Shown one piece after another: positions 8,390 to 18,205 of a DNA stretch of 64,000 bases (within the stretch, counting starts at the first letter, position 1; every line of letters starts with the position of its first letter). The position numbers and the translations under genes are program-made. Origin of the DNA: Methylobacterium platani (GTDB lineage Bacteria; Pseudomonadota; Alphaproteobacteria; Rhizobiales; Beijerinckiaceae); NCBI RefSeq assembly GCF_001653715.1, contig NZ_LWHQ01000013.1, forward strand, positions 102,780-166,779. The letters are read 5' to 3'. The notes under the pieces were generated by a model. It saw nothing but the letters and a program-made list of their open reading frames with translations, was not told where the DNA came from and searched no databases.

Positions 8390-9255
8390 ACCTTGCCGCC
8401 CGGGCGAACGCCCACCGCCTCGGCGAGCGCCACGAGCCGGCGCGCCTCGTCGGCCTCGCGCCGCAGGACCGTGCGGCCGAGATGGGCGAGACCCGCCTGG
8501 CCCCGGTTCTCCGGCGCGTCGAAGGCCGCGACCAGGGCGCGGGCCGCGGCCAGCGCGTCCGGATCGGGCGAGAAGGCCGCCTCCGCCCGGCGCGCGCCGG
8601 CGGCCGCGGTCACCACCGCCCCGTCGAAGCCGAGGCCGCGGGCGCGGCCGATATCGAGGCGATCGGCGGGATCGAGCAGCACGTCGAGGTCGTGGGCACG
8701 GGCGGCGGCGAGCGACGTGGCGAGCCAGGCGAGCAGCGGCCCGGCCTCCGGCGCGCCCGGCGGCAGCCGGCCCTCGCGGGCGAGCGCGCCGGCATCGACG
8801 ACGAGGCAGGCGAGCCGCGCGTCGACGTCGCGCACCGCGCTCGCCACCGCCTCGGCCGACAGGATGCCGAGCGGCGTGTCGAGGCAGGCCCAGAGCCGCA
8901 GGCGCTCGGGGGCATGGAGCCGGCGCAGGCGGCTGCCGATGCCGGCGAGATCCTCCGGCTCCTCGATGCGCGGCACCAGTACCGCGTCGGGCCCGGCCTC
9001 CGCCACCGCCGCGAGGTCGGCCTCGCCCCAGGGGGTGTCGAGGCCGTTGACCCGCACCACCAGCTCGGCGGCGGAGAAGCCGCCCGCGCGCAGGGCGGCG
9101 GCGAGCAGCGCCCGCCCGCCCTCCTTGTCGGCGGGGGGAAGCGAATCGGCGAGGTCGAGGATCAGGGCGTCGGCGGGCTCGGACCGGGCCGCCGCGAGGG
9201 CGGTCGCGGTGGCCGGCACCAGGAGGGCGCTGCGGCGGGGGCGGATGTCGGTCAT
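8386..9255 (-). CDS. CitE-like (HpcH/HpaI aldolase family) protein with altered active-site residues
   Basis: 289 residues, the length of citrate lyase beta-subunit-like proteins, a TIM-barrel family cleaving acyl-CoA esters such as malyl- or citramalyl-CoA. The start RRSALLVPAT and the strand ALILDLADSLPPADKEGGR match the family. Several hallmark residues differ: LDLED is LDLAD, the usual IET metal-site motif is CLDTPLG, and the FGxxD region reads LVVDAGAL. It could therefore be a divergent lyase or one of the family's repurposed members. It overlaps dut by four bases. A GntR regulator gene follows upstream on the same strand after a 55-base gap. Confidence 0.72.
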   Translation of the reverse strand: MTDIRPRRSALLVPATATALAAARSEPADALILDLADSLPPADKEGGRALLAAALRAGGFSAAELVVRVNGLDTPWGEADLAAVAEAGPDAVLVPRIEEPEDLAGIGSRLRRLHAPERLRLWACLDTPLGILSAEAVASAVRDVDARLACLVVDAGALAREGRLPPGAPEAGPLLAWLATSLAAARAHDLDVLLDPADRLDIGRARGLGFDGAVVTAAAGARRAEAAFSPDPDALAAARALVAAFDAPENRGQAGLAHLGRTVLRREADEARRLVALAEAVGVRPGGKV

Positions 9256-9310
9256 CGGTCGCGTGACTCCCCGGATGGCGGCGCATCTATGCCCCGGGAC
9301 AAGCCCGGCG

Positions 9311-9958
9311 TCACCCCAGCCGCGCGACGAGCGTGCGGGCGAAGGAGTCGATATGGGCGGTCATCGCCGCCGCGGCCGCCGGCGCGTCGTGCCGGCGCAG
9401 GGCGTCGAGGATCGCGGCGTGCTCGTCGGCGACCTCGGCGAGATGGTGGCCGGTGGCGAGCGACAGAGCCCAGAACCGCACCGAGCGTCCGTGCAGCCCG
9501 GCCAGCACCTCGGCGAGCACCCGGTTGCCGGCGGCCTCGGCGATCAGGGCATGGAAGCGCCGGTCCGAATCGAGGATCGCGTCGAGGTCGTCGGGCTTGG
9601 CGGCCAGCACGGCCTCGATCTCCGCCAGCCCCTCCGGCCCGATCCGCGCGGCGGCCAGCGCCGCGCAGGGAGGCTCGGTCAGGCGGCGCACCTCGATCAG
9701 GTGGGCGAACTCGTCCATCGAGAGCGGCTGCACCAGCACGCCCTTGCGGGGCAGGATCCGCACCAATCCCTCGTGCATCAGCCGGTGCAGGGCCTGGTTC
9801 ACCGGCGTGCGGCCCAGTCCCAGCTCGGCGCACAGGCCCGCCTCGTTCAGCGCGTCGCCGGGCTTCAGCCGCAGGGCGACGATGTCGCCCTTGAGGCGCC
9901 GGTAGGCGCGCTCGTTCTGCGACACTGTTGGGCACGAACCTGCACGCGCTTTGGCCAC
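9311..9958 (-). CDS. GntR-family (FCD subfamily) transcriptional regulator
   Basis: About 215 residues from the GTG at 9958, which has GGAG eight bases upstream; a GTG at 9925 would give a shorter protein and a longer open frame reaches 10057. The N-terminal winged helix has AYRRLKGDIVALRLKPGDAL and LGLGRTPVNQALHRL, the standard GntR helix-turn-helix. The C-terminal all-helical FCD effector domain shows a metal-type His pattern (RRFHALIAEAAGN, later HLAEVADEHAAI). It is divergent from the MFS transporter gene, with an inverted repeat in between, so it probably represses that transporter and perhaps the catabolic run beyond it. Confidence 0.85.
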   Translation of the reverse strand: MAKARAGSCPTVSQNERAYRRLKGDIVALRLKPGDALNEAGLCAELGLGRTPVNQALHRLMHEGLVRILPRKGVLVQPLSMDEFAHLIEVRRLTEPPCAALAAARIGPEGLAEIEAVLAAKPDDLDAILDSDRRFHALIAEAAGNRVLAEVLAGLHGRSVRFWALSLATGHHLAEVADEHAAILDALRRHDAPAAAAAMTAHIDSFARTLVARLG

Positions 9959-10019
9959 CGACACCGCTCCGCTCCACTGCGGCCCCCTTACCACGGGGCA
10001 CGCTCCGCTTGGAACGGCT

Positions 10020-10033
10020 TGTGAAATATCACA
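10020..10033. promoter_or_regulatory. Candidate operator for the divergent GntR regulator
   Basis: Inverted repeat TGTGA-AATA-TCACA in the divergent spacer between the GntR gene and the MFS gene. Short palindromes with a central spacer are typical of FCD-type GntR operators. The assignment is by position only. Confidence 0.45.
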
Positions 10034-10094
10034 GGCATGGTACTTGCAGAACCACACGCCGGGCGGCCGGTTCGCGGACCGCAGGAGAAGAGCG

Positions 10095-11429
10095 ATGACG
10101 AGGGTGGACGAGTTGAGCGCGCACGCATTGGGCCAGGGCGAACTGGACGAGGGCTACCGCCGGGCGACGCTCCGGCTGATCCCGTTCCTGGTCTTCCTGT
10201 TCATCCTGGCGTGGATCGACCGGGTGAACGTCGGGTTCGCCAAGCTGCAGATGCTGTCGGACCTGAAATTCAGCGAGGCGGTCTACGGCTTCGGCGCCGG
10301 CATCTTCTTCATCGGCTACTTCCTGTTCGAGGTGCCGAGCAACCTGCTGCTCGAGCGCATCGGCGCCCGCAAGACCCTGGCGCGGATCACCATCCTGTGG
10401 GGCCTCGCCTCGATGAGCCTCGCCTTCGTACAGTCGGAATGGGCGTTCTACGCCATCCGCTTCCTGCTCGGGGTGTTCGAGGCCGGGTTCTTCCCGGGCG
10501 TCGTGCTGTACCTCACCTACTGGTTCCCGAGCGCGAAGCGCTCGCGCATCAACGGGCTGTTCATGACCTCGTTCGCGATCGCGGGCGTGGTCGGCGGGCC
10601 GCTCGCCGGGCTGATCATGGGCACGATGGGCGGCGTCTCGGGGCTGGCCAACTGGCAGTGGCTGTTCATCCTCGAGGGCATCCCGTCGCTGGTCGCGGGC
10701 GCCGCGGTCCTGGCCTTCCTGCCCGACCGGCCGAAGGACGCAGGCTGGCTCTCGCCGAAGGTCGCCGCCGCGATGAGCGCGATCGTCGAGGCCGAGGGCC
10801 GGGCGGCGGGCAAGGAGGCGAGCTTCAAGGCGGCGCTCCGCGACGGCCGGGTCTGGCTCTGCGCGCTGATCTACTTCTGCATCGTCAGCGGCAACGCCAC
10901 GATCGCGTTCTGGACGCCCTCGATCATCAAGGAGATCGGCGTGCAGGGGGCGATCGCCATCGGCTTCCTCGCCGCGGTGCCGTTCATCGCCGGCACGATC
11001 GCGATGGTGTGGACCGGCGCGCATTCCGACCGCACCGGCGAGCGCCGGCTGCATTGCGCGGTCGCCAGCCTGATCGCGGCGGCGGGTCTCGCCGCTACCG
11101 GCGCACTCATCGGCCACGCGGTGCTCGCCTTCCTGGCGCTCACGGTCGCGGCGGTCGGCATCCTGGCGGCGTTCCCGGTCTTCTGGTCGCTGCCGCAGAC
11201 CTTCCTCGCCGGCACCGCGGCGGCCGGCGCCATCGCGGCGATCAACTCGATCGGCAACCTCGCGGGCTTCGTCGCGCCCTACGTGGTCGGGCTGTCGAAC
11301 ACGCTCACCGGCACGTCGAGCAACGGGCTCTACGTCGTCGCCGGGTTCGAGCTGCTGGCGGGTCTGCTGGTGCTGGGCTTCGCCCGCTGGCGCGAGGGGA
11401 CCTCGGCCGATCTGGCGCCGGCGGAGTGA
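10095..11429 (+). CDS. MFS transporter, anion:cation symporter (ACS) family
   Basis: 444 residues with about 12 transmembrane segments in two six-helix halves joined by a cytoplasmic loop (about 195-225). The N-terminal half has WIDRVNVGFAKLQM and GYFLFEVPSNLLLERIGARK, which closely fit the ACS family of organic-anion uptake permeases (tartrate, phthalate, hydroxyphenylacetate and similar). AGGAGAAG precedes the ATG. It is divergent from a GntR regulator and upstream of a DUF2848 protein and an amidase, suggesting uptake of an organic acid or amide; the substrate is not identifiable. Confidence 0.85.
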   Translation: MTRVDELSAHALGQGELDEGYRRATLRLIPFLVFLFILAWIDRVNVGFAKLQMLSDLKFSEAVYGFGAGIFFIGYFLFEVPSNLLLERIGARKTLARITILWGLASMSLAFVQSEWAFYAIRFLLGVFEAGFFPGVVLYLTYWFPSAKRSRINGLFMTSFAIAGVVGGPLAGLIMGTMGGVSGLANWQWLFILEGIPSLVAGAAVLAFLPDRPKDAGWLSPKVAAAMSAIVEAEGRAAGKEASFKAALRDGRVWLCALIYFCIVSGNATIAFWTPSIIKEIGVQGAIAIGFLAAVPFIAGTIAMVWTGAHSDRTGERRLHCAVASLIAAAGLAATGALIGHAVLAFLALTVAAVGILAAFPVFWSLPQTFLAGTAAAGAIAAINSIGNLAGFVAPYVVGLSNTLTGTSSNGLYVVAGFELLAGLLVLGFARWREGTSADLAPAE

Positions 11430-11466
11430 CGTGGTTTCGGCTCGATCTGGTCGAAGGAAAGTAAAG

Positions 11467-11638
11467 CGCTTCTCCCCTCTCCCGTGTGGGAGAGGGGCCG
11501 GGGGTGAGGGTGCTACGGTTCCGAAGAAGACACGGGCCGTCCCGCTGCCAGCACGACGCTTCGAGCTTGACGCAGAAGCGTGCCACCCTCACCCCTACCC
11601 CTCTCCCACACGGGAGAGGGGATCCCGCGCTCTACTGA
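11467..11638. repeat. Nested palindromic intergenic element, copy A
   Basis: Two inverted arms, 11473-11512 and 11584-11622, flank a variable centre of about 70 bases. Each arm is itself a hairpin with CCCCTCTCCC and GGGAGAGGGG around GTGT or ACAC. The arms continue with GGGGGTGAGGGTG on the left and its complement on the right. The same structure recurs at 50075-50370 and 54695-54955. This copy lacks their outer arms. It lies between the MFS gene and the DUF2848 gene. It resembles REPIN-type doublets. Confidence 0.85.
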
Positions 11639-11683
11639 TTTCGGAACAGATAAAACACAAAGATTACATAATAGGATTTCACC

Positions 11684-12364
11684 ATGCTGACCTTCCATCG
11701 CGAGGCCGCCGGCCGCCGGGACGTGATCGCGCTCACCCCCGAATCCTTGGTCATCGCCGGCTGGGCCGGGCGGGACGAGGCGGCGATCCGTCACCACATC
11801 GACGAACTGGCGGCGATCGGCGTGCCGCCGCCCTCCTCGGTCCCGGTCTATTACCGCGCCGCCGCCGCCACGCTGACGCAAGCGCCCCGCCTCGAGGTGC
11901 TCGGGCCGGATTCCTCGGGCGAGGCCGAGCCGGTGATCGTGTCGCTCGCCGACGGGCTGTGGCTCGGGCTCGGCTCCGACCATACCGACCGCAAGGCCGA
12001 GACGGTCGGCATCGCGCTCTCCAAGCAGCTCTGCGGCAAGCCGGTCGGCACCGGCCTGTGGCGCCTCGACGAGGTCGCGCCGCACTGGGACGACCTGGTG
12101 CTGCGGGCCTACGCCACCATCGCGGGCGAGCGGGTCCTGTACCAGGAGGGGCGCTTGACGGCGCTCCGTACCCCGGGCGATCTCATGGCGCGCCGTCCCG
12201 GCGGGCCGGACCTTCCCCCCGGCACGGTGATGTTCGGCGGGACCCTCGGGGCGATCGGCGGCATCCGCCCGGCCGAGCGGTTCGAGATGGAGCTGGAGGA
12301 CCCGGTGCTGAAGCGCACCCTCACCCACGCCTACGACATCGCCGTGCTGCCCGTGGTCGCCTGA
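11684..12364 (+). CDS. DUF2848 family protein
   Basis: 226 residues, cytosolic, no signal or membrane segment. The pattern VIAGWAGRDEAAIRHHIDEL, the SVPVYYRAA strand and the late PGTVMFGGTLGAIGGI fit the DUF2848 family, which is distantly like fumarylacetoacetate-hydrolase-type folds. Members often sit beside amidases and organic acid transporters. AGGAT lies six bases before the ATG. Its function is unknown. Context (transporter, membrane protein, amidase) suggests a role in degrading an amide or keto acid. Confidence 0.72.
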   Translation: MLTFHREAAGRRDVIALTPESLVIAGWAGRDEAAIRHHIDELAAIGVPPPSSVPVYYRAAAATLTQAPRLEVLGPDSSGEAEPVIVSLADGLWLGLGSDHTDRKAETVGIALSKQLCGKPVGTGLWRLDEVAPHWDDLVLRAYATIAGERVLYQEGRLTALRTPGDLMARRPGGPDLPPGTVMFGGTLGAIGGIRPAERFEMELEDPVLKRTLTHAYDIAVLPVVA

Positions 12365-12371
12365 GCCCGCG

Positions 12372-13211
12372 ATGGCAGCCGTGACCGCGCTCGCGGGGAT
12401 CGGGGACGCCGCCTTCTGGGCGGCGCTCCTCGCCAAGATGCTGGCGAGCGCCGGGATCGTCGTCCTCGCCTCGCTCGCGGTCGAGCGGGTCGGCCCCCTC
12501 GTCGGCGCGATGATCGCGACCCTGCCGATCTCGGCGGGGCCGGCCTACACCTTCCTCGCCCTCGACCACGAGGCGGATTTCCTGCGCGAGAGCGCGGTGG
12601 CGAGCCTGCCGGCCGTCGCCGCCACCGCCCTGTTCATCGCGGCCTACGCCGCCCTCGCCCGCCGCCGCGGCGTCGCGCTCTCGCTCGGGGGCGCCCTCGG
12701 CGTCTGGATCGCCGCGGTCCTCGGCCTGGCCCGGATCGGCGGCGGCCTCGTCGGCGCCGGCCTCCTGGCGGTCGGGGTGATCGTCGGCTGCATCATGGCC
12801 TGCCGCCGCTGGCGCACGGGAGGCCACGTGCCCGCACGGCGCAAGCGCGCGAGCGACATCCTGGTCCGGGCCGGCATCGTCATGGCCCTCGTCGTCGCGG
12901 TGGTGCTGGCCGGGCGGCTCGCCGGTCCGGGCGCGACCGGGATCCTGGCCCTGGCGCCCGTCGTGATGGTGAGCCTGGCGGTGATCCTGCATCCGCGCAT
13001 CGGCGGGGCGGCGACCGCCACGGTGCTGACCTTGAGCCTGCCGGGGCTCCTCGGCTTCGTGGCGGCCCTGTCCGCCCTCGCCCTCACGGTCGAACGGTTC
13101 GGGCCCGCCCTCGCCCTGCCGCTCGCCCTCCTGATCACCCTCGCGTGGAATGGCGGGATCCTGCTGGCGAACCGCCTCCGTCCCGCACCCATTCCGGAGA
13201 CCGCCCGATGA
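12372..13211 (+). CDS. Polytopic membrane protein, function unknown
   Basis: 279 residues with about eight hydrophobic helices. The first half has a conserved-looking MIATLPISAGPAYTFLALDHEADF loop, and a basic loop (RRWRTGGHVPARRKRAS) splits the protein into halves of about four helices. It starts 7 bases after DUF2848 and overlaps the amidase by four bases (ATGA), so it belongs to this operon. It resembles small paired-repeat inner-membrane proteins of alphaproteobacteria. I do not recognise a family with a known function; a transport role is only suggested by context. Confidence 0.65.
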   Translation: MAAVTALAGIGDAAFWAALLAKMLASAGIVVLASLAVERVGPLVGAMIATLPISAGPAYTFLALDHEADFLRESAVASLPAVAATALFIAAYAALARRRGVALSLGGALGVWIAAVLGLARIGGGLVGAGLLAVGVIVGCIMACRRWRTGGHVPARRKRASDILVRAGIVMALVVAVVLAGRLAGPGATGILALAPVVMVSLAVILHPRIGGAATATVLTLSLPGLLGFVAALSALALTVERFGPALALPLALLITLAWNGGILLANRLRPAPIPETAR

Positions 13212-14497
13212 GCACCGTCCGCGACGACCTGGAACGCCGCCTCGCCCTGATCGAGGAGCCGGCGAGCCGCCACGTCTTCACCAAGCTCTACCCCGACGCC
13301 GCCCGCGCCGCCGCCGACGCGGCCGACGCGCGGCGCAAGGCCGGCCTGTCGCTCGGGGCCCTCGACGGCACCATCGTGTCGATCAAGGACCTGTTCGACG
13401 TCCAGGGCGAGGCGACCACCGCCGGCTCGTCGATCCGGCGCCGGGCCGAGGCGGCGCTTCAGGACGCGCCGGTCGTCGCCCGCCTGCGCCGGGCCGGCGC
13501 GGTGATCGTGGGCAAGACCAACATGTCCGAGTTCGCCTTCTCGGGCCTCGGCCTCAACCCGCATTGGGGCACGCCCGGCAACGCCGCCGATCCGAGCCGG
13601 GTGCCGGGCGGCTCCTCCTCGGGGGCCGGCGTCTCGGCGGCGCTCGGGACCTCCGACATCGCCATCGGCACCGATACCGGCGGCTCGGTCCGCATCCCGG
13701 CGGCGCTCAACGGCATCGTCGGCTTCAAGCCGACGGCCCGCCGGGTGCCGCTTGCCGGCGCCTTCCCGCTCTCGCCCTCGCTCGATTCGATCGGCCCGCT
13801 CGCCCGCTCGGTCGAGGCCTGCGCGGCCGCCGACGCCGTGATGGCCGGCGAGGAATACCGCCCGCTCGCCGCCGCCCCCTTGCGCGACCTGCGGATCGGC
13901 GTGCCCCGCGGCCTGCTGTTCACCGAAACCGATCCGCTGGTGGCCCAGGCCTTCGAGGCCGCGCTCTCGACCCTGAGCGGCGCCGGCGCCCGGATCCACG
14001 ATGCGTCCTTCGACGACCTCCTCGCCCGCATGGCCGAGGCGACGGCGGCCGGCCCGATCGCCGCGGTCGAGGCCTCGGAGATCCACGCCGACTGGCTCGA
14101 TGCCGAGGCCGCCGCCTTCGATCCCCGGGTCCATGCCCGGATCACCCGCGGCCGCACCGTGACCGCCGCCGCCTACATCCGGATGATGCGCGAGCGCGCC
14201 GTGCTGATCGAGGCGGGCGACGCCCGCCTCACGCCCCTCGACGTGCTGGCGCTCCCGGCGACCGCGGTCCCGGCCCCGAGCATCGCCGCGGTGGCCGAGG
14301 ACGACGCGGCGTTCGGCCGGCTGAACCTCCTGATGTTGCGCAACACGATGGTGGGGAACCTGTTCGACCTCACCGGCATCTCGCTGCCGATCCCCGGCCA
14401 GCCGCAGCCCGTCGGCCTGATGCTGCTCGCCCGCCACGGCCAGGACCGCCGGCTCCTGGAGATCGCCGCGGGGGTCGAGGCGGCGTTGCGGGCGTGA
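13208..14497 (+). CDS. Amidase signature family hydrolase
   Basis: 429 residues, a normal length. The Ser-cisSer-Lys triad is visible: Lys in TIVSIKDLFDV (about residue 62), the cis-Ser in the Gly/Ser-rich PGGSSSGAGVSAALG, and the nucleophile Ser in DTGGSVRIPAALNG. The C-terminal PIPGQPQPVGLMLLA is typical of GatA/AtzF-like amidases. It is not GatA of the tRNA amidotransferase, since gatB and gatC are absent. The ATG overlaps the previous stop. As the last gene of the run, it probably hydrolyses an amide imported by the MFS protein. Confidence 0.85.
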   Translation: MSTVRDDLERRLALIEEPASRHVFTKLYPDAARAAADAADARRKAGLSLGALDGTIVSIKDLFDVQGEATTAGSSIRRRAEAALQDAPVVARLRRAGAVIVGKTNMSEFAFSGLGLNPHWGTPGNAADPSRVPGGSSSGAGVSAALGTSDIAIGTDTGGSVRIPAALNGIVGFKPTARRVPLAGAFPLSPSLDSIGPLARSVEACAAADAVMAGEEYRPLAAAPLRDLRIGVPRGLLFTETDPLVAQAFEAALSTLSGAGARIHDASFDDLLARMAEATAAGPIAAVEASEIHADWLDAEAAAFDPRVHARITRGRTVTAAAYIRMMRERAVLIEAGDARLTPLDVLALPATAVPAPSIAAVAEDDAAFGRLNLLMLRNTMVGNLFDLTGISLPIPGQPQPVGLMLLARHGQDRRLLEIAAGVEAALRA

Positions 14498-14550
14498 CGG
14501 TCGATCGGGTCGCCTGCCGGCCCGATCGATCCCGTCTCGACAACGAGAAG

Positions 14551-14578
14551 CGCCGCGGACCGTTTCCGGCCCGCGGCG
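14551..14578. terminator. GC-rich hairpin between convergent genes
   Basis: Stem CGCCGCGG with CCGCGGCG around a 12-base loop, just after the amidase and before the convergent DUF3606 gene. There is no long T tract, so it may be a bidirectional, weak terminator. Confidence 0.5.
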
Positions 14579-14600
14579 TTCGTCACTCACGGTGTGCGTG

Positions 14601-14786
14601 TCACGCTGCCTGGCGGCCGAGATGCGCCGCCACCGTCGTGACGCGCGAGCCGACCATCTTCACGGCATCCTTCAGCTCGTCGCCGCTGACGCCGAACTGC
14701 CCGGCCCAGTAGGCGCGGTCGTCGGGACAATGGATATCGATGTGCTGCGCGAAGCGCGGCTTGAGAATGTCCTGAGGCTCGGACAT
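14601..14786 (-). CDS. DUF3606 small protein
   Basis: 61 residues. The core IDIHCPDDRAYWAGQFGVSGDELKDAVKMVG fits the DUF3606 pattern (a short acidic start, tyrosine-tryptophan, then a helical DELxxAVxxVG). These small soluble proteins are widespread in alphaproteobacteria and their role is unknown. AGGAAATC precedes the ATG at good spacing. Confidence 0.82.
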   Translation of the reverse strand: MSEPQDILKPRFAQHIDIHCPDDRAYWAGQFGVSGDELKDAVKMVGSRVTTVAAHLGRQAA

Positions 14787-14791
14787 GATGA

Positions 14792-16090
<1,299 letters not shown>

Positions 16091-16098
16091 GACGGCCG

Positions 16099-16118
16099 GC
16101 CCCGCCCGCGGGCGGGGC
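16099..16118. terminator. GC-rich palindrome after the asparaginase gene
   Basis: A perfect 20-base palindrome of C/G runs starts 8 bases after the asparaginase stop. It lacks a T tract. It may slow or end transcription before the SDR-BKACE pair. Confidence 0.4.
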
Positions 16119-16262
16119 TCCGCCGGACCGGCGATCATCGCATGCCGGGCAGCATCGTCGAGACGCACGGCCGCGCCCCACCGATGCGCACGCCAAGCTG
16201 GACAAGCCGGTTCGACCCCGCCACTCTCCCGCGAAACAACATTTCGCAGGGTGGAAACGTCG

Positions 16263-17021
16263 ATGATCAAAGCGGATCTGCATGGGCGCCGGGTGCTCGT
16301 CACCGGCGGCGCCTCGGGAATCGGGCTCGCTGCCGTCACGCTGTTCGCCCGGTGCGGCGCCGAGGTGATGCTCAACCACCTCGCCGAGGATGCCCGCGGG
16401 CCCGAGGCCGTCGCGCGGCTCGAATCCGAGGGGCTGAAGGTCCGGGCGCTCGCCGGCACGGTCTCGGTGCCCGGCGAGGCGGAGGCCATGGTGGCGCGCG
16501 GGATCGACGCGCTCGGCGGCCTCGACATCCTCATCAACAACGCCGGTACCCCGGCCTCGACGGTGCCGATCGCGTTCACCGACCTCGACGCGATGACCGA
16601 GGAGTTCTGGCAGACGATCCTGGCGACGAACCTGATCGGCCCCTATCGCTGCGCGCATGCGGCGGCCCCCGCCCTGCGCCATGCGCGGGGCGCCATCGTC
16701 AACACCGCCTCGGTCGCCGGGCTCGGGCGGCGCGGCTCCAGCATCGCCTATTCGGCGAGCAAGGCCGGGCTCGTGAACCTCACCCGCAGCCTCGCCCGGG
16801 CGCTCGCCCCGGAGGTGCGGGTCAACGCGGTGGCGCCGGGCCTCGTCGAGACGCCCTGGACCCAGACCTGGCCGGCGGAGCGCAAGGCCGAATCGGTGGC
16901 GCGCACCCTGCTCGCCCGCATGGCGAAGCCCGAGGACATCGCCGAGGCGATGCTGTTCCTGGCCGCCGGCGCGGCCTACGTCACCGGCGAGACCCTGGTG
17001 GTCGACGGCGGCATGCTCTGA
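16263..17021 (+). CDS. SDR-family 3-hydroxyacid dehydrogenase-like oxidoreductase
   Basis: 252 residues, classical SDR. NAD(P) binding TGGASGIG sits at about residues 12-19, NNAG at about 91, the catalytic Ser in VNTASVAG, and Tyr-x3-Lys in YSASKAGL. The C-terminus ends GETLVVDGG. The ATG at 16263 is chosen because GGTGGAA lies just upstream; a GTG at 16251 is possible. It is followed after 12 bases by a BKACE enzyme, so a plausible role is oxidising a 3-hydroxy acid to the 3-keto acid that BKACE then cleaves. The substrate is unknown. Confidence 0.87.
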   Translation: MIKADLHGRRVLVTGGASGIGLAAVTLFARCGAEVMLNHLAEDARGPEAVARLESEGLKVRALAGTVSVPGEAEAMVARGIDALGGLDILINNAGTPASTVPIAFTDLDAMTEEFWQTILATNLIGPYRCAHAAAPALRHARGAIVNTASVAGLGRRGSSIAYSASKAGLVNLTRSLARALAPEVRVNAVAPGLVETPWTQTWPAERKAESVARTLLARMAKPEDIAEAMLFLAAGAAYVTGETLVVDGGML

Positions 17022-17033
17022 AGCGAGGTTCCC

Positions 17034-17912
17034 ATGTCGCGCAAGACCGTCATCACCTGCGCCCTCACCGGCTCGTTCGACACGCCCTCGAAGAACCCGG
17101 CGGTGCCGGTGAGCCCGCAGGCCATCGCCCAGTCGGCGCTCGAGGCCGCCGCGGCCGGGGCCGCCGTGGTCCACATCCACGTCCGCGATCCGCGGACGGC
17201 CAAGCCCAGCATGGAGCTCGCCCTCTACCGCGAGGTGGTGGAGCGGATCCGCGAGAGGAACGCCGACGTCGTCCTCAACCTCACCACCGGCGCGGGCGGT
17301 CGCTACGTCGCCGGCGATCCCGACCCGGCCGTGGCGGGCCCCGGCACCACGCTGGCCTCGCCGGAGGCGCGCACCCGGCACGTGACGGCCCTGAGGCCGG
17401 AGATCTGCACCCTCGACGTGGCGACGATGAATTTCGGCGAGCACGCCTTCATGAACACGCCCGCCCATCTGCGGGCGATGGGGGCGATGATCCGCGAGGC
17501 CGGGGCGAAGCCCGAGATCGAGGTGTTCGATCTCGGCCAGATCGAGCTCGCCCGCCACCTCCTGGCGGAGGGCCACCTCGACTCGCCGCCTTTGTTCCAG
17601 ATCTGCCTCGGCATTCCCTGGGGGGCGCCGGCGACGCCCGAGACCCTGCTGCAGATGCGCGACCGCCTGCCCAAGGACGCGGTGTGGTCGGCCTTCGGCA
17701 TCTCCCGGGCCGAGTTCCCGATGGTGGCGCTCGCCGCCACCGCGGGCGGGAACGTCCGGGTCGGGCTCGAGGACAACCTCTACCTGTCGCGCGGCGAGCT
17801 CGCGCCGAGCAACGCCGCCCTGGTCGAGAAGGCCGTGAGCCTGCTCGCCCATCTCGACTGCGCCCCGGCGAGTCCGGCCGAGGCGCGGGCGATCTTCGGG
17901 CTCGCGGCCTGA
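17034..17912 (+). CDS. BKACE (DUF849) beta-keto acid cleavage enzyme
   Basis: 292 residues. The family condenses a beta-keto acid with acetyl-CoA and splits it into acetoacetate and a CoA ester, using a Zn-bound TIM barrel. The Zn His pair is in VVHIHVRDP. NLTTGAGG, TLDVATMNFG and VFDLGQIELA are conserved strand ends, and FGISRAEFPMVALAATAGGNVRVGLED carries the late active-site region including the conserved Glu. It is paired with the upstream SDR. 3-Dehydrocarnitine cleavage is one known reaction of the family, but the carnitine genes are not here, so I do not assign the substrate. Confidence 0.88.
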   Translation: MSRKTVITCALTGSFDTPSKNPAVPVSPQAIAQSALEAAAAGAAVVHIHVRDPRTAKPSMELALYREVVERIRERNADVVLNLTTGAGGRYVAGDPDPAVAGPGTTLASPEARTRHVTALRPEICTLDVATMNFGEHAFMNTPAHLRAMGAMIREAGAKPEIEVFDLGQIELARHLLAEGHLDSPPLFQICLGIPWGAPATPETLLQMRDRLPKDAVWSAFGISRAEFPMVALAATAGGNVRVGLEDNLYLSRGELAPSNAALVEKAVSLLAHLDCAPASPAEARAIFGLAA

Positions 17913-17948
17913 CCGATCGGGCTTGAGGGATCGGACCTGCCGGACGAC

Positions 17949-17984
17949 GGGCGTGGCCGCGAGGCCACGCCCGCGGACTTTTCT
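17949..17984 (+). terminator. Intrinsic terminator after the SDR-BKACE pair
   Basis: A perfect 10-bp stem (17949-17958 with 17963-17972) closes a 4-base loop. A T-rich tail (ACTTTTCT) follows at 17977-17984. It closes the SDR-BKACE transcript. The remaining 220 bases before the next gene show no reading frame of interest. Confidence 0.75.
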
Positions 17985-18205
17985 CCTCTCGCCGGTGCCG
18001 GCACCCTACATCCCGCTCGACGATGCCGGCCACGCTCTCACAGGGCGGACCGAGATCGGGCGAGTTGCACTCCCGCCGTAAAGATTCCGCAGACGGCCGG
18101 GAGCGTAGCCTCGCCCATCGGGCAGGCATGGATGACCGGTCAACAGGGAGCCGCGGCGGCCCGACGTCTCGAGGCGTGCGGCGCGGCTCCGAGGGAGTGT
18201 GTGGG

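Noticed and set aside
11470..11630. Palindromic repeats mistaken for a CRISPR array
   Set aside because: The arms are inverted, not direct, repeats, with only two units per copy and no regular spacers or cas genes.
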